NCBI GenBank assembly: GCA_964496575.1
Contig: CAZCAC010000054.1
Location: forward strand, 1-52,813
Origin: CAZCAC01 sp964496575
Lineage (GTDB): Bacteria > Planctomycetota > UBA1135 > GCA-002686595
Length of the DNA: 52,813 nucleotides
Reading direction: 5' to 3'
In this document: positions 8,964 to 15,808 of the stretch, piece after piece
How positions within the stretch are numbered: position 1 is the stretch's first letter
How the letters are laid out: every line of letters starts with the position of its first letter
The notes under the pieces: generated by a model
Database searches by the model: none
What the model saw: only the letters and a program-made list of their open reading frames with translations
What the model was told of the DNA's origin: nothing
Position numbers and translations under genes: made by a program

Positions 8964-9715
8964 CGAACCTCCCGTCTCTCCTCCGCCGCGACGTGGGGAT
9001 ACAGCTCGCGCAGGGTGGCCGTCAACTGGGCCTCCTCGGTGTGCGCCTCGATCAGCTCGTCGACCCGCGCGTCGTGCACGATCCGGCCGCCCTCGAGCAT
9101 CAGCACCCGGTCGGCCACCCGCGCGGCGACCTCGAGGTCGTGCGTCGCGAGCAGCGCCGCGCCGCCGGGCAGGGGGGCCTCCTCGACGAACACCGACAGC
9201 ACCTCCTCGCGCACCGGCGGCGCCAGGCGGGCGAAGGGCTCGTCGAGCAGGAGGAGCCTCGGCGCCGGGATCAGCGCGGCGGCGAGGTTCACCTTCGCCG
9301 CCTCCCCCCGCGACATCGCGTCGAAGCTGCGGTCCATCGGGACCGAGAGCTTCTCGCACAGCCTCACCGCGCGCTCCGCCGACCAGTTCGGGTACTGCGC
9401 GCCGAGGAAGTAGAACAGGTCCTCGGCCGTCATCCACCCGTACGCGTCGGGGTGGTCCGGGACGAATCCCGTCGCCTCCAGCACCGCTCGAGGCTCCTTC
9501 AGGGGATTCTTGCCGAGCACGCGCACCGTGCCGGAGCTCGGCTTCACCAGCCCCAGCACGCAGCGCAGCAGCGTCGACTTGCCCGCGCCGTTCGAGCCGA
9601 GGATCACCGTGATGCTGTCATCTGGTACCTCGAGGCTGACGTCGCTCAGCACCTCGCGTCTTCCAAAGGCCTTCGACAGGCCTTCCACTTGCAGAATCTT
9701 CATCTTCTTCTTCAT
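8951..9715 (-). CDS. ABC transporter ATPase, YtrB-like
   Basis: A 254-residue nucleotide-binding subunit. Walker A reads GSNGAGKST, the signature is a degenerate MSRGEAAK rather than LSGGQ, Walker B is LLLLDEP and the switch His lies in LLATHD. The usual D-loop Asp after Walker B is replaced (FARLAPP), a deviation worth noting. Variant signatures are common in ATPases that follow GntR/YtrA regulators. The start at 9715 overlaps the regulator's stop as ATGA, so translation is coupled; a second in-frame ATG lies four codons on. It should energise the two downstream permeases. The longer open frame to 10384 runs through the regulator in another frame and is rejected. Confidence 0.9.
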   Translation of the reverse strand: MKKKMKILQVEGLSKAFGRREVLSDVSLEVPDDSITVILGSNGAGKSTLLRCVLGLVKPSSGTVRVLGKNPLKEPRAVLEATGFVPDHPDAYGWMTAEDLFYFLGAQYPNWSAERAVRLCEKLSVPMDRSFDAMSRGEAAKVNLAAALIPAPRLLLLDEPFARLAPPVREEVLSVFVEEAPLPGGAALLATHDLEVAARVADRVLMLEGGRIVHDARVDELIEAHTEEAQLTATLRELYPHVAAEERREVRCAS

Positions 9716-10089
9716 GCCGATCTCTTTCGCTCTTCTCGGAGCAGGGCCAGCAGCGCTTCCGCCGGGTGTCCGGCCCGTAGTGCCTCCTCGAACGACCGCA
9801 CCAGGGCGGTCAGGGTGGCCGCGCGCCGCTGTTCGCGAGCCAAGCGCGGCCCCTCCTCGGTGACGAACACCCCGCGGCCGCTCTCGCTGCGCACCACGCC
9901 GAGCCTGGTCAGCTCGCGATACGCTCGGGCCGCGGTGTTGTGGTTGACCAGAGCCTGCGCCGCCATCCCGCGCACCGAGGGCAGCTTGTCGCCGCTCTCG
10001 AGCTCGCCGGACGCCACCGCGTCGAGCGCGGCTTCCACGACCTGCCGCCACGGCGGCAGACTGCGGGCAGGGTCGGTCTTCCAGTCCAT
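9712..10089 (-). CDS. GntR-family transcriptional regulator, YtrA type
   Basis: A 125-residue regulator. The N-terminal winged helix is recognisable from the SGDKLPSVRGMAAQ and NTAARAYRELTRLG blocks and the wing SGRGVFV near residue 72, followed by only a short helical tail. That short tail, instead of a ligand-binding domain, marks the YtrA subgroup, which usually represses an adjacent ABC-2 operon. It is the first gene of a four-gene unit with the ATPase and two permeases, consistent with autoregulation. The ATG at 10089 gives the family-typical MDWKTD start, although its ribosome-binding site is weak. Promoter and operator should lie in 10090-10250, where I cannot point to a clear palindrome. 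Confidence 0.85.
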   Translation of the reverse strand: MDWKTDPARSLPPWRQVVEAALDAVASGELESGDKLPSVRGMAAQALVNHNTAARAYRELTRLGVVRSESGRGVFVTEEGPRLAREQRRAATLTALVRSFEEALRAGHPAEALLALLREERKRSA

Positions 10090-10250
10090 CCTGGCCGTAC
10101 CATCGTCCTGGTACAGCGGACGACTGGAGGGAAAGCCGGCGAGGGGGGCGAGTCTCGCGGAACCGGGAAACCCCCATGGGAAAGAGAGGCGGAAGTGGCC
10201 CCCGCCGCTTCCGCCTGGTTCGTTCGGTCGCGCCCCGCGCGGCCGAACCG

Positions 10251-11471
10251 TCAGTTCTGGTCCCGGTTCCCGATGTGCGGGAACACCGCCTCGGCGGTGA
10301 GCTCGTCGACGAGCAGGTGGTTCCAGATGTGGAGCTTCGGAGAGGTGAGCATCGGCACGAGCGCGTCGTCCTTGACCCGGCCACACTTCCCGCAGGGGCT
10401 GCAGAGCAGCACGACGTGCTTGCCGCGCTGGCGAGCGAAGGCCACCAGGTCCTCGATCTCGAAGAGGGTGATCGGCTTCATCCCCTCGGTGATCTCCAGC
10501 GGCTCGGTGGCGCTGTAGGGGCGCAGTTGCTGGTCCCCCACCCAGCCGCGCTCGAGCAGCCGCCGGGGGGCCTCGGGGTCGACGAAGCGAGCGAGGTACT
10601 GGTAGAGGTGTCCGTGCTCGTCGGCGCTACTGGCCAGCGACGTCACGACCACGTCCAGCTCGGACCTCCTCTCGAAGGCCTCCTGGACGATCTGGGAGCG
10701 GAGCGCATCGGCGTAGTCCTCCACCGGGACCAGGGGCTCGGCGAAGAGGCCCACGAACTTCGCCTCGGAGAAGCCGCTCTCGGCGAAGTAGCTGAAGAAG
10801 GAGATCGGTGTCTCGAGCGGATCCCAGACGGAGTGCCCGGTGGTCAGGGCGTGGACGACCAGGTCCGGGGACTTGCGGTCCGCGCGCATCATCCGGGCCA
10901 GGACGCGGGCCAGCCGGCGGGTGGACTGGCCGATTCCGAAGCCGACGTGGACCGGGCCCTCGCGTTTCCTGGCCGTCTCCTTGATCAGGCCGTGGACCAT
11001 CTTCGCCCCGGCCTCCGCGACGGGGTTCTCGACGAGGCCGCCCCGATCCGGAACGACCTGGATGTCCCCGAGGTTCGAGAGGCCCGCCACATCCCGCGCG
11101 AGCACCTCGTGGGGCTCCGGGAAGGCGAAGATCTGACCGGTCATCCAGGCGTAGCGGGCCAGGCGGTAAATGAGATTCCGGTTCAGAATGACCGGCGTCC
11201 GTTTGTAGTTGACCAGCTCGGCGATCTGCTCGGCGATCTCGTCGGTCGTGTAGCCCCACATCAACCGGTCGAACACCGGCGTGAGCAGGCGATCGCGCAG
11301 TTCATCGGGGAACCTGAAGGTCGGGAGCTTCGGGCGGGGCTCCCTGAAGTGTGGGTGTCCATCCTCCGGCTCAGCATCCTCAGGGGGGGCCTCTGCGGGT
11401 GTCTGCGGCGGCGGTGGCGGCTGCGGAACGATCTTGTCGAACCGCTTCTCCGGGATCTCGTTGTTCGTCAT
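10251..11471 (-). CDS. SorC-like regulator or sugar-binding-domain protein with a CxxCxxC motif
   Basis: A 406-residue protein. After a Pro-rich, probably disordered first 45 residues comes a helical segment (GYTTDEIAEQIAELVN) that may be a helix-turn-helix, then a domain resembling the SorC/DeoR-type sugar-phosphate sensor: GFGIGQSTRRLARVL, VVVTSLAS and a C-terminal LVPML...NHLLVDELTAEAVF block. In typical members the late loop reads roughly AGG..K; here it is CSPCGKCG, a cluster of three cysteines that could bind metal. If it is a regulator, it faces the ten-gene protein-tagging unit across a shared 664-base control region and could govern it. That is inference from position only. Confidence 0.6.
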   Translation of the reverse strand: MTNNEIPEKRFDKIVPQPPPPPQTPAEAPPEDAEPEDGHPHFREPRPKLPTFRFPDELRDRLLTPVFDRLMWGYTTDEIAEQIAELVNYKRTPVILNRNLIYRLARYAWMTGQIFAFPEPHEVLARDVAGLSNLGDIQVVPDRGGLVENPVAEAGAKMVHGLIKETARKREGPVHVGFGIGQSTRRLARVLARMMRADRKSPDLVVHALTTGHSVWDPLETPISFFSYFAESGFSEAKFVGLFAEPLVPVEDYADALRSQIVQEAFERRSELDVVVTSLASSADEHGHLYQYLARFVDPEAPRRLLERGWVGDQQLRPYSATEPLEITEGMKPITLFEIEDLVAFARQRGKHVVLLCSPCGKCGRVKDDALVPMLTSPKLHIWNHLLVDELTAEAVFPHIGNRDQN

Positions 11472-11550
11472 GGCTTCGAATTGGAAGGAGCAGGCACCGA
11501 GCCGACGGCGGGCGGCCCGGAACGCGGACGAAGAGGATAACAGCTCTCGC

Positions 11551-11567
11551 CGAAGTCGCTGACTTCG
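11551..11567. repeat. Small inverted repeat (7-bp arms, 3-base spacer)
   Basis: CGAAGTC and GACTTCG flank GCT, about 80 bases upstream of the SorC-like start. It could be an operator or a hairpin in the leader of that gene. Confidence 0.4.
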
Positions 11568-11910
11568 ACGCGACGCGTTTCGAGGCGCGTCCCGTATTTG
11601 ATGAAGGACAAGTGCATGCGCCGCGGCGCGATCGGGGTCGTCGAGAACAACGCGACGAGTCGAACGTGAGTGTTTGCGGACGAGAGAGACATCTCACCTG
11701 CCGGACAAGAGCGCTTGTGCCCGTTTCCTTTCACTGGAGTTCTGATTTCTTCCGGACGCGAGTGCAAGTCTCGTCGAGTTGCACCGGGTGAGTACCGACC
11801 GATCGGTCCGAACGGCACTGTGCAAAACCCCCACAGATGCCCTCTATTTGCCGATTTGGACAATCCAGAGGTTCAGGGTCCGGCTCGCTCGATCGCTGCT
11901 ATCGTCGACG

Positions 11911-11933
11911 CCGTCGACGTGAAACGTCGACGG
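11911..11933. promoter_or_regulatory. Perfect palindrome, candidate operator for the tagging operon
   Basis: CCGTCGACG and CGTCGACGG are exact 9-base inverted arms around TGAAA. A further CGTCGACG (11903-11910) abuts the left arm, so three copies of the core are clustered within 31 bases. The site lies about 200 bases before the operon's first ATG and upstream of the candidate promoter. The symmetry is seen directly; binding of a regulator, perhaps the divergent SorC-like protein, is inference. Confidence 0.5.
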
Positions 11934-11970
11934 TGGGAGCTGCAAGAAGGCACGCGAGGACACCTTGCGC

Positions 11971-11987
11971 TGGCACGCTTCTTGACA
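11971..11987 (+). promoter_or_regulatory. Candidate promoter (sigma-54-like, or sigma-70 -35 element)
   Basis: TGGCACGCTTCTTGACA fits the sigma-54 consensus TGGCAC-N5-TTGC except that the -12 GC is GA. The same bases contain a perfect TTGACA (-35), but no good -10 follows at 16-18 bases. It lies about 150 bases before the operon start. Both readings are tentative. Confidence 0.3.
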
Positions 11988-12135
11988 GTGACCTCGACGT
12001 TTTTGGTGCGAAGAGTGAAAGCGGCCGGCTCCACTCCATTCCGAAGAGGGGCCGGCAGGGCAACGCTGGAACCAAGCGGGGGAGCACTCGTGAACGGTAG
12101 CGAGTGGGGACCCCTCGCCAACAGGAGGCAAGGGA

Positions 12136-12762
12136 ATGGACACTCAGAGGGGAGCTCGGGGGCAAGAGCGGAACACGAGGCTACAAGCCTACGCGCAGAT
12201 CGGTCGCGAGGGGACTCCCGCGCCGATGGAGGTATGGGGCTCATTGGCGCTCTCGACCGAGAGCATCGGGACGGCGGCCGATCTGCGCTCTTCCCCCTCT
12301 GATCCTGATCTCGTGATCGTGATGGGGGTCGCGCCCGCCGGGAAGGCGATCGCCGCGGCCCTCGTCCCGGCCAAGCTCGCCGGGAAGGCGCGCCGCAACG
12401 GGGAAGAGGTCCTCGAGGGCCTGCTGCTCCTGCGGCACGGCGACCTGCTCGAGCTCGGCGACAACCGAATCTGGATAAGTTCCTCAAATACCGCCTCCGA
12501 GGCCCCCTACGACCCCGGGGAGCACGGGGAGGGCGCCCGCTGCGCCCGCAGCAAGGCGGTCCTGAAGCCGGGTGAAGCGATCGTCCGCTGCCCCGGCACG
12601 CCACAGCGCCCCGACTGCGGGCTGCTGTTCCGGGCCATCGCCTGGCCGATCGCCCGCTGTCACGGCTGCGGGCACGATCCGAAGCAGCCGTCCTGGACCC
12701 CCACCGTCCCCCAGCCGCGGAGATCGCTCGATGAGTACCTCGAACGCTACCTCGACGCCTGA
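12136..12762 (+). CDS. Degenerate RING-type zinc protein, E3-like candidate
   Basis: A 208-residue protein heading the operon, with AGGAGG seven bases before its ATG. Residues 32-118 are strand-rich; the LLRHGDLLELGDNRIWIS stretch resembles the end of an FHA-like or similar beta-sandwich domain, without certainty. Residues 136-178 hold Cys136, Cys152, Cys161, Cys175 and Cys178 in a spacing that recalls bacterial RING/treble-clef domains, but several ligand positions are lost (Ser139 where a Cys would sit, and RAIAW where H..C is expected). A shadow frame covers it and extends upstream. Its 3' end overlaps the E1-like gene by 32 bases. Bacterial ubiquitin-like operons are known to carry RING-like proteins, so an E3 or scaffold role is a reasonable inference. 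The assignment is moderate at best. Confidence 0.55.
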   Translation: MDTQRGARGQERNTRLQAYAQIGREGTPAPMEVWGSLALSTESIGTAADLRSSPSDPDLVIVMGVAPAGKAIAAALVPAKLAGKARRNGEEVLEGLLLLRHGDLLELGDNRIWISSSNTASEAPYDPGEHGEGARCARSKAVLKPGEAIVRCPGTPQRPDCGLLFRAIAWPIARCHGCGHDPKQPSWTPTVPQPRRSLDEYLERYLDA

Positions 12763-13930
12763 CGTGGCCCACCGGCCCGACGTGATCCAGCAGGACGAGC
12801 GCTACTCGCGCCTCGCGGCCACCCGCGCCCTCGGCGGGGACGCCATGGGGCGCTGGCTCGCGGCGAAGATCGCCCTCGCCGGCAGCGGGCTCGTCGGCGG
12901 AGCCTTCGCCATCGAGGCCCATCGCGTCGGATCCGCGCTTCGCGTGTACGACCCGGAGACGGCGGGGCGCGAGAACCTCGGCACCCAGCAGGCGGTCGCA
13001 CCCGGAGAGCTCAAGGTGAACACGCTGCTCGCGCACGCCGAGGCGATCGAGCCCGGGCGGATGCAGGTCGCGGCGGTCGACGTGCGCCACGTCGGCGTCG
13101 GCGAGCTCCGCGAGGTCGATCTGCTGGTCGACGCGACCGACGACCCCACGCTCTGCTTCCCCCTCACCCTCCTCTCCAACGGCCTCGGGCTGCCCATGCT
13201 GCGCCTGGGAGTCGATGGGACGGGCACCCGCGAGTACGGCCGCGTCGCCTGCTCGCACGGCGGCGGGGGGTACGCCTGCGCCGCGTGCACGTGGGACCAG
13301 GCGTCCCTGGGGCGGGCCACCGTGCGGACGCCGTGCCCCGGTCAGGTGCAGGGGGAGCGCGCGCCGACGATCGCCGGTCGCGCGATCGGGCTGACCGTCG
13401 TCGGGGTCGGCCTGCTCCAGGCGCAGCGCCTGCTCGGCGGGAACGACACCGACGCGGTGCTCGGCCGCGAGATCCTGATCGATCTCGACGGCTACCAGCT
13501 GGTGCCGCTGGAGCTCACCCGTAGCGAGGCGTGCCTCTCCCGCCACGAGCGCTGGGAGCTCGAGGAGACGGGGATCGACGCGCGCGAAGGAACCGTCGCG
13601 GAGCTGTTCGACCTCGCGACCACGAGGCTCGGAACGCCCGACGTCGAGCTGGACTGCTGGTTTCATCCTCTCCTGCTCGAGTGCTGGTGCCCCTGCGGCC
13701 ACCAGCAGCAGGCGACCGGCACGCGCTGGGCGGCGACACCCGCCTGCGCGGTGTGCGGCGGCCACACGCACTGGACGACCACCGCGTCGCTGCCGGGCTT
13801 CAACGCCCTGCAGGCGCAGGCACTGGGAATCCACGAGCGCACCTGGGCCTCGCTCGGCCTGCCCGAGCGAGGCGCCCTGATCACCGCGTACGCCGACCGG
13901 CGGGCGCCGCTCCGTCTGCTCCTCTCCTGA
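12731..13930 (+). CDS. E1-like ThiF-family adenylating enzyme with extra zinc ribbon
   Basis: A 399-residue protein. The Rossmann nucleotide-binding loop is ALAGSGLVGG (residues 49-57), followed by acidic RVYDPE (Asp74), Arg80 and Asn82, and LLVDATDD (Asp134), the ordered ATP/Mg landmarks of E1/MoeB/ThiF enzymes. Cys183-x2-Cys186 corresponds to the first half of the usual MoeB-type zinc site, and Cys202 (RTPCPGQ) is a candidate catalytic Cys. A second Cys-rich module, ECWCPCG (318-322) with CAVCGG (339-344), is appended near the C terminus. It should adenylate the C terminus of the ubiquitin-like protein encoded four genes on and pass it to the E2-like protein. The ATG at 12731 lies within the previous gene; upstream frame sequence is its shadow. 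Confidence 0.88.
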   Translation: MSTSNATSTPDVAHRPDVIQQDERYSRLAATRALGGDAMGRWLAAKIALAGSGLVGGAFAIEAHRVGSALRVYDPETAGRENLGTQQAVAPGELKVNTLLAHAEAIEPGRMQVAAVDVRHVGVGELREVDLLVDATDDPTLCFPLTLLSNGLGLPMLRLGVDGTGTREYGRVACSHGGGGYACAACTWDQASLGRATVRTPCPGQVQGERAPTIAGRAIGLTVVGVGLLQAQRLLGGNDTDAVLGREILIDLDGYQLVPLELTRSEACLSRHERWELEETGIDAREGTVAELFDLATTRLGTPDVELDCWFHPLLLECWCPCGHQQQATGTRWAATPACAVCGGHTHWTTTASLPGFNALQAQALGIHERTWASLGLPERGALITAYADRRAPLRLLLS

Positions 13931-13959
13931 ACCGACACCCCGATCACCACCAGTCCGCC

Positions 13960-14562
13960 ATGGAAACCAGCGACCAGACCTCACCGCAGAGCACCCACGA
14001 GCTGCTCGACCTGCTCTCCCACCTGGAAGAGCTCTCCACCGCGACCTCCCACGACGGCGCCCCACACCGCGCCCTGGCGGAGGAGTTCTTCCGCAACAAC
14101 TGGGAGCAGGCGGAGCAGGGCCTGCTCGCGCGCACCGAGCTGATCCGGGTCGAGCCCGGCGCCCGCCCTGCGCCCCGGACCTTCCGCTTCCAGCTGGCGA
14201 TCCCGTACCTCCGCCAGCCGGCCGAGGACGGACCGCTCGAGCGAGCCGACGGCCCGCTGGGCGGGACGATCCTCTACCGACCCGACCTGATGATCGCGCC
14301 GCCCGGGGAGCCGGTCGTGCAGGTGCTGCTCGACGATCCCGCGCTGATCCATCCGAACTACTTCAGATCGCGAGGGATCTTCTGCCTCGGGGTCCTGCCG
14401 CCCGGTCCCATCGACCTCGAGATGCTGCTGGAGCTCTCCTACATGTTCCTCACGTTCCAGTCCTACTCGCTCGCGGACCCCGCGGACATCGAGGCGGCCC
14501 GGCTCGTGGCCGCCAACCCCGAGGCCGTCGCCGGGCTCGGCGTGCCCGCACCCCTCTACTGA
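13960..14562 (+). CDS. E2-like ubiquitin-conjugating protein
   Basis: A 200-residue protein with the core of a bacterial E2. A strand segment (FRFQLAIPYL, then VQVLLDDP) leads to HPNY at residue 131 and GIFCLGVLPPGP, placing Cys142 where the E2 catalytic Cys sits after the conserved HPN. The helical C-terminal part (LLELSYMFLTFQSYSLADP, then AARLVAANPEA) matches the bacterial E2 ending. It would accept the ubiquitin-like protein from the E1-like enzyme as a thioester. The start at 13960 follows the E1-like stop by 29 bases; the much longer open frame from 13531 is the shadow of the E1-like gene. Confidence 0.82.
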   Translation: METSDQTSPQSTHELLDLLSHLEELSTATSHDGAPHRALAEEFFRNNWEQAEQGLLARTELIRVEPGARPAPRTFRFQLAIPYLRQPAEDGPLERADGPLGGTILYRPDLMIAPPGEPVVQVLLDDPALIHPNYFRSRGIFCLGVLPPGPIDLEMLLELSYMFLTFQSYSLADPADIEAARLVAANPEAVAGLGVPAPLY

Positions 14563-14576
14563 TCCAGGAGACCCCC

Positions 14577-15473
14577 ATGAGCACCCTCTATCCCTTCAGC
14601 AAGGACCGCCTGCCGATGCTCCCCGACTCGATGGACGCCGGGAACCGCAGCCTGTCGACCCTCCTCGCCGGCACCCCCGGCGTGACCGTGAAGAACGAGT
14701 TCCGCGGCACTCTCCGCGCCGGTCGCCGGAGCGCCCAGCTGAGGCTCGTCTCGGGGGAGTGGGTCCACCTCTGGATCCCGCTCGGCGGCGGCCACCACGC
14801 ACCCGCCCCGGGCCCCGCGGCGCGCGACCTCCCGGGCAACGTCCGTCACGCCATCGCCGGTGGCGAGCGGTACCTGCTCGCCGAGACGCGGCTGAACGGA
14901 GTCGATCACCTCCGCGACAGCCTCGGTGAGATCAGCGCCGGCATGAGCCGCGCCCTGGCCAAGAGGCCCTCGAAAGTCGAGCCCGGAGAGATTCCCGGAG
15001 CCGAGCGGGTGAGCGCCGCCGTGGAGGCCGCGCGCCGGGAGCTCGCCCTCGATCCGACCGAGGCGATCGAGGTGAAGGACGGCTGCTTCGAGCTGCGCCC
15101 GCGCCTGGGCGGTCAGTCGGTCGCGGTGCGGATCAACCGCGAGCCCGGCGGCGTTCGCCTCTCGCACACCATCTCCCGGACCGCGTGCGCGGAGGAGGAG
15201 CGGGCGGTGCTGGAGACAGAGGCGCTCCACCAGAACGGGAGGTGCGGATTCGCTCGCTGTATTGCAACCGTCGGAGGCCTGGACGTGGGGGCCCGGCTGC
15301 GCTCGTCGCTGATCGAGGGTGACTGGATCGCCCTGATCACGCGCGCGATCGCGGCGGTGGCCCTGCGCGTGCAGGCACCGGCGCGTCTGCTCATCGCCAG
15401 TCCCGCCCTGCGGCGAGATTACGCGATGGTGTTCCGAGTCGACTCGAATCAACAACAGAGGAGGTGTAACTGA
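14577..15473 (+). CDS. Unassigned operon protein with two similar halves
   Basis: I do not recognise this 298-residue protein. It appears to contain two related units. Residues about 33-125 run strand-strand-strand (RSAQLRLVSGEWVHLWIPL) then AGGERYLLAETRLNGVDHLRD and a helix. Residues about 165-290 run a similar order (GQSVAVRINREPGGVRLSH), then NGRCGFARCIATVGGLDVG and a long helix. The pattern is reminiscent of secretion-chaperone-like (CesT/YbjN type) alpha-beta folds, which is only a guess. AGGAG precedes the ATG at 14577, and its TGA overlaps the next ATG as TGATG, so it is made together with the ubiquitin-like protein. A role as adaptor or chaperone for that protein fits the position. 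Confidence 0.6.
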   Translation: MSTLYPFSKDRLPMLPDSMDAGNRSLSTLLAGTPGVTVKNEFRGTLRAGRRSAQLRLVSGEWVHLWIPLGGGHHAPAPGPAARDLPGNVRHAIAGGERYLLAETRLNGVDHLRDSLGEISAGMSRALAKRPSKVEPGEIPGAERVSAAVEAARRELALDPTEAIEVKDGCFELRPRLGGQSVAVRINREPGGVRLSHTISRTACAEEERAVLETEALHQNGRCGFARCIATVGGLDVGARLRSSLIEGDWIALITRAIAAVALRVQAPARLLIASPALRRDYAMVFRVDSNQQQRRCN

Positions 15474-15736
15474 TGTTGAGCTTCATCGAAGTCTCCGACA
15501 TCTCGAAGACGCGCAACCTGAAGATGCCCATCGGGGGCGAGAGGTTGAGCCCGCGCAACACCGTGGGCCAGGCCGTCGACTCCTACCTCGACGAGGTGGC
15601 GATTCCGGCGGACCACGACCGCTGGACCGTCATCAGTCGTGGTAGGCGGCTCGACCAGAAGGCGCTGCTCGGGGACGTCCCCGAGGAGCTCTCCAGCTGG
15701 ACGGTCGTACCCGAGGTGTCGGCTGGGAGCCGCTAG
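15473..15736 (+). CDS. Ubiquitin-like beta-grasp protein
   Basis: An 87-residue protein whose predicted order (strand SFIEVSDI, strand LKMPIGG, helix NTVGQAVDSYLDEV, strand WTVISRGRRL, short segment DQKALLGD, final strand SWTVVPEV) matches the ubiquitin beta-grasp. It ends EVSAGSR with no Gly-Gly, so either the tail is used differently or the terminal residues are trimmed by the JAMM protease encoded next. A strong AGAGGAGGTG precedes the ATG, which overlaps the upstream stop. The gene ends in three consecutive in-frame stops (TAG TAG TGA) and is followed by a strong hairpin, features suited to a small protein needed in higher amount than its neighbours. Assignment rests on size, pattern and neighbours; sequence similarity to known families is weak. 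Confidence 0.7.
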   Translation: MLSFIEVSDISKTRNLKMPIGGERLSPRNTVGQAVDSYLDEVAIPADHDRWTVISRGRRLDQKALLGDVPEELSSWTVVPEVSAGSR

Positions 15737-15743
15737 TAGTGAC

Positions 15744-15778
15744 GACCCGGGGCCGCGCTCCGCGCGCGGCTCCGGGTC
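15744..15778 (+). other. Long RNA hairpin after the ubiquitin-like gene
   Basis: Bases 15744-15757 pair with 15765-15778 over 14 positions (one G-U pair) around a seven-base loop CTCCGCG. No T run follows, so it is more likely a processing or stability element than a complete terminator. It lies in the only gap above 40 bases within the operon, between the ubiquitin-like and JAMM genes. Confidence 0.6.
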
Positions 15779-15808
15779 AAGCCCCTGCACGAACAGGAGA
15801 AGATCACC

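Larger units (their letters stand above)
11472..12135. other. Divergent intergenic control region
   Basis: This is the longest gene-free stretch in the window. It separates the SorC-like gene (-) from the tagging operon (+). Open frames through it are not protein-like. It holds two short inverted repeats, a triple CGTCGACG cluster and a sigma-54-like or -35-like element described separately. AGGAGG at 12123-12128 sits seven bases before the first operon ATG. Confidence 0.6.

Noticed and set aside
7203..9413. A 736-residue plus-strand open frame over the ABC operon
   Set aside because: Antisense to the permease and ATPase genes and lacking any recognisable motif; the minus-strand proteins are clearly real.
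11670..12302. A 210-residue open frame crossing the control region into the tagging operon
   Set aside because: No protein-like composition or ribosome-binding site, and it overlaps the well-supported start at 12136 in another frame.
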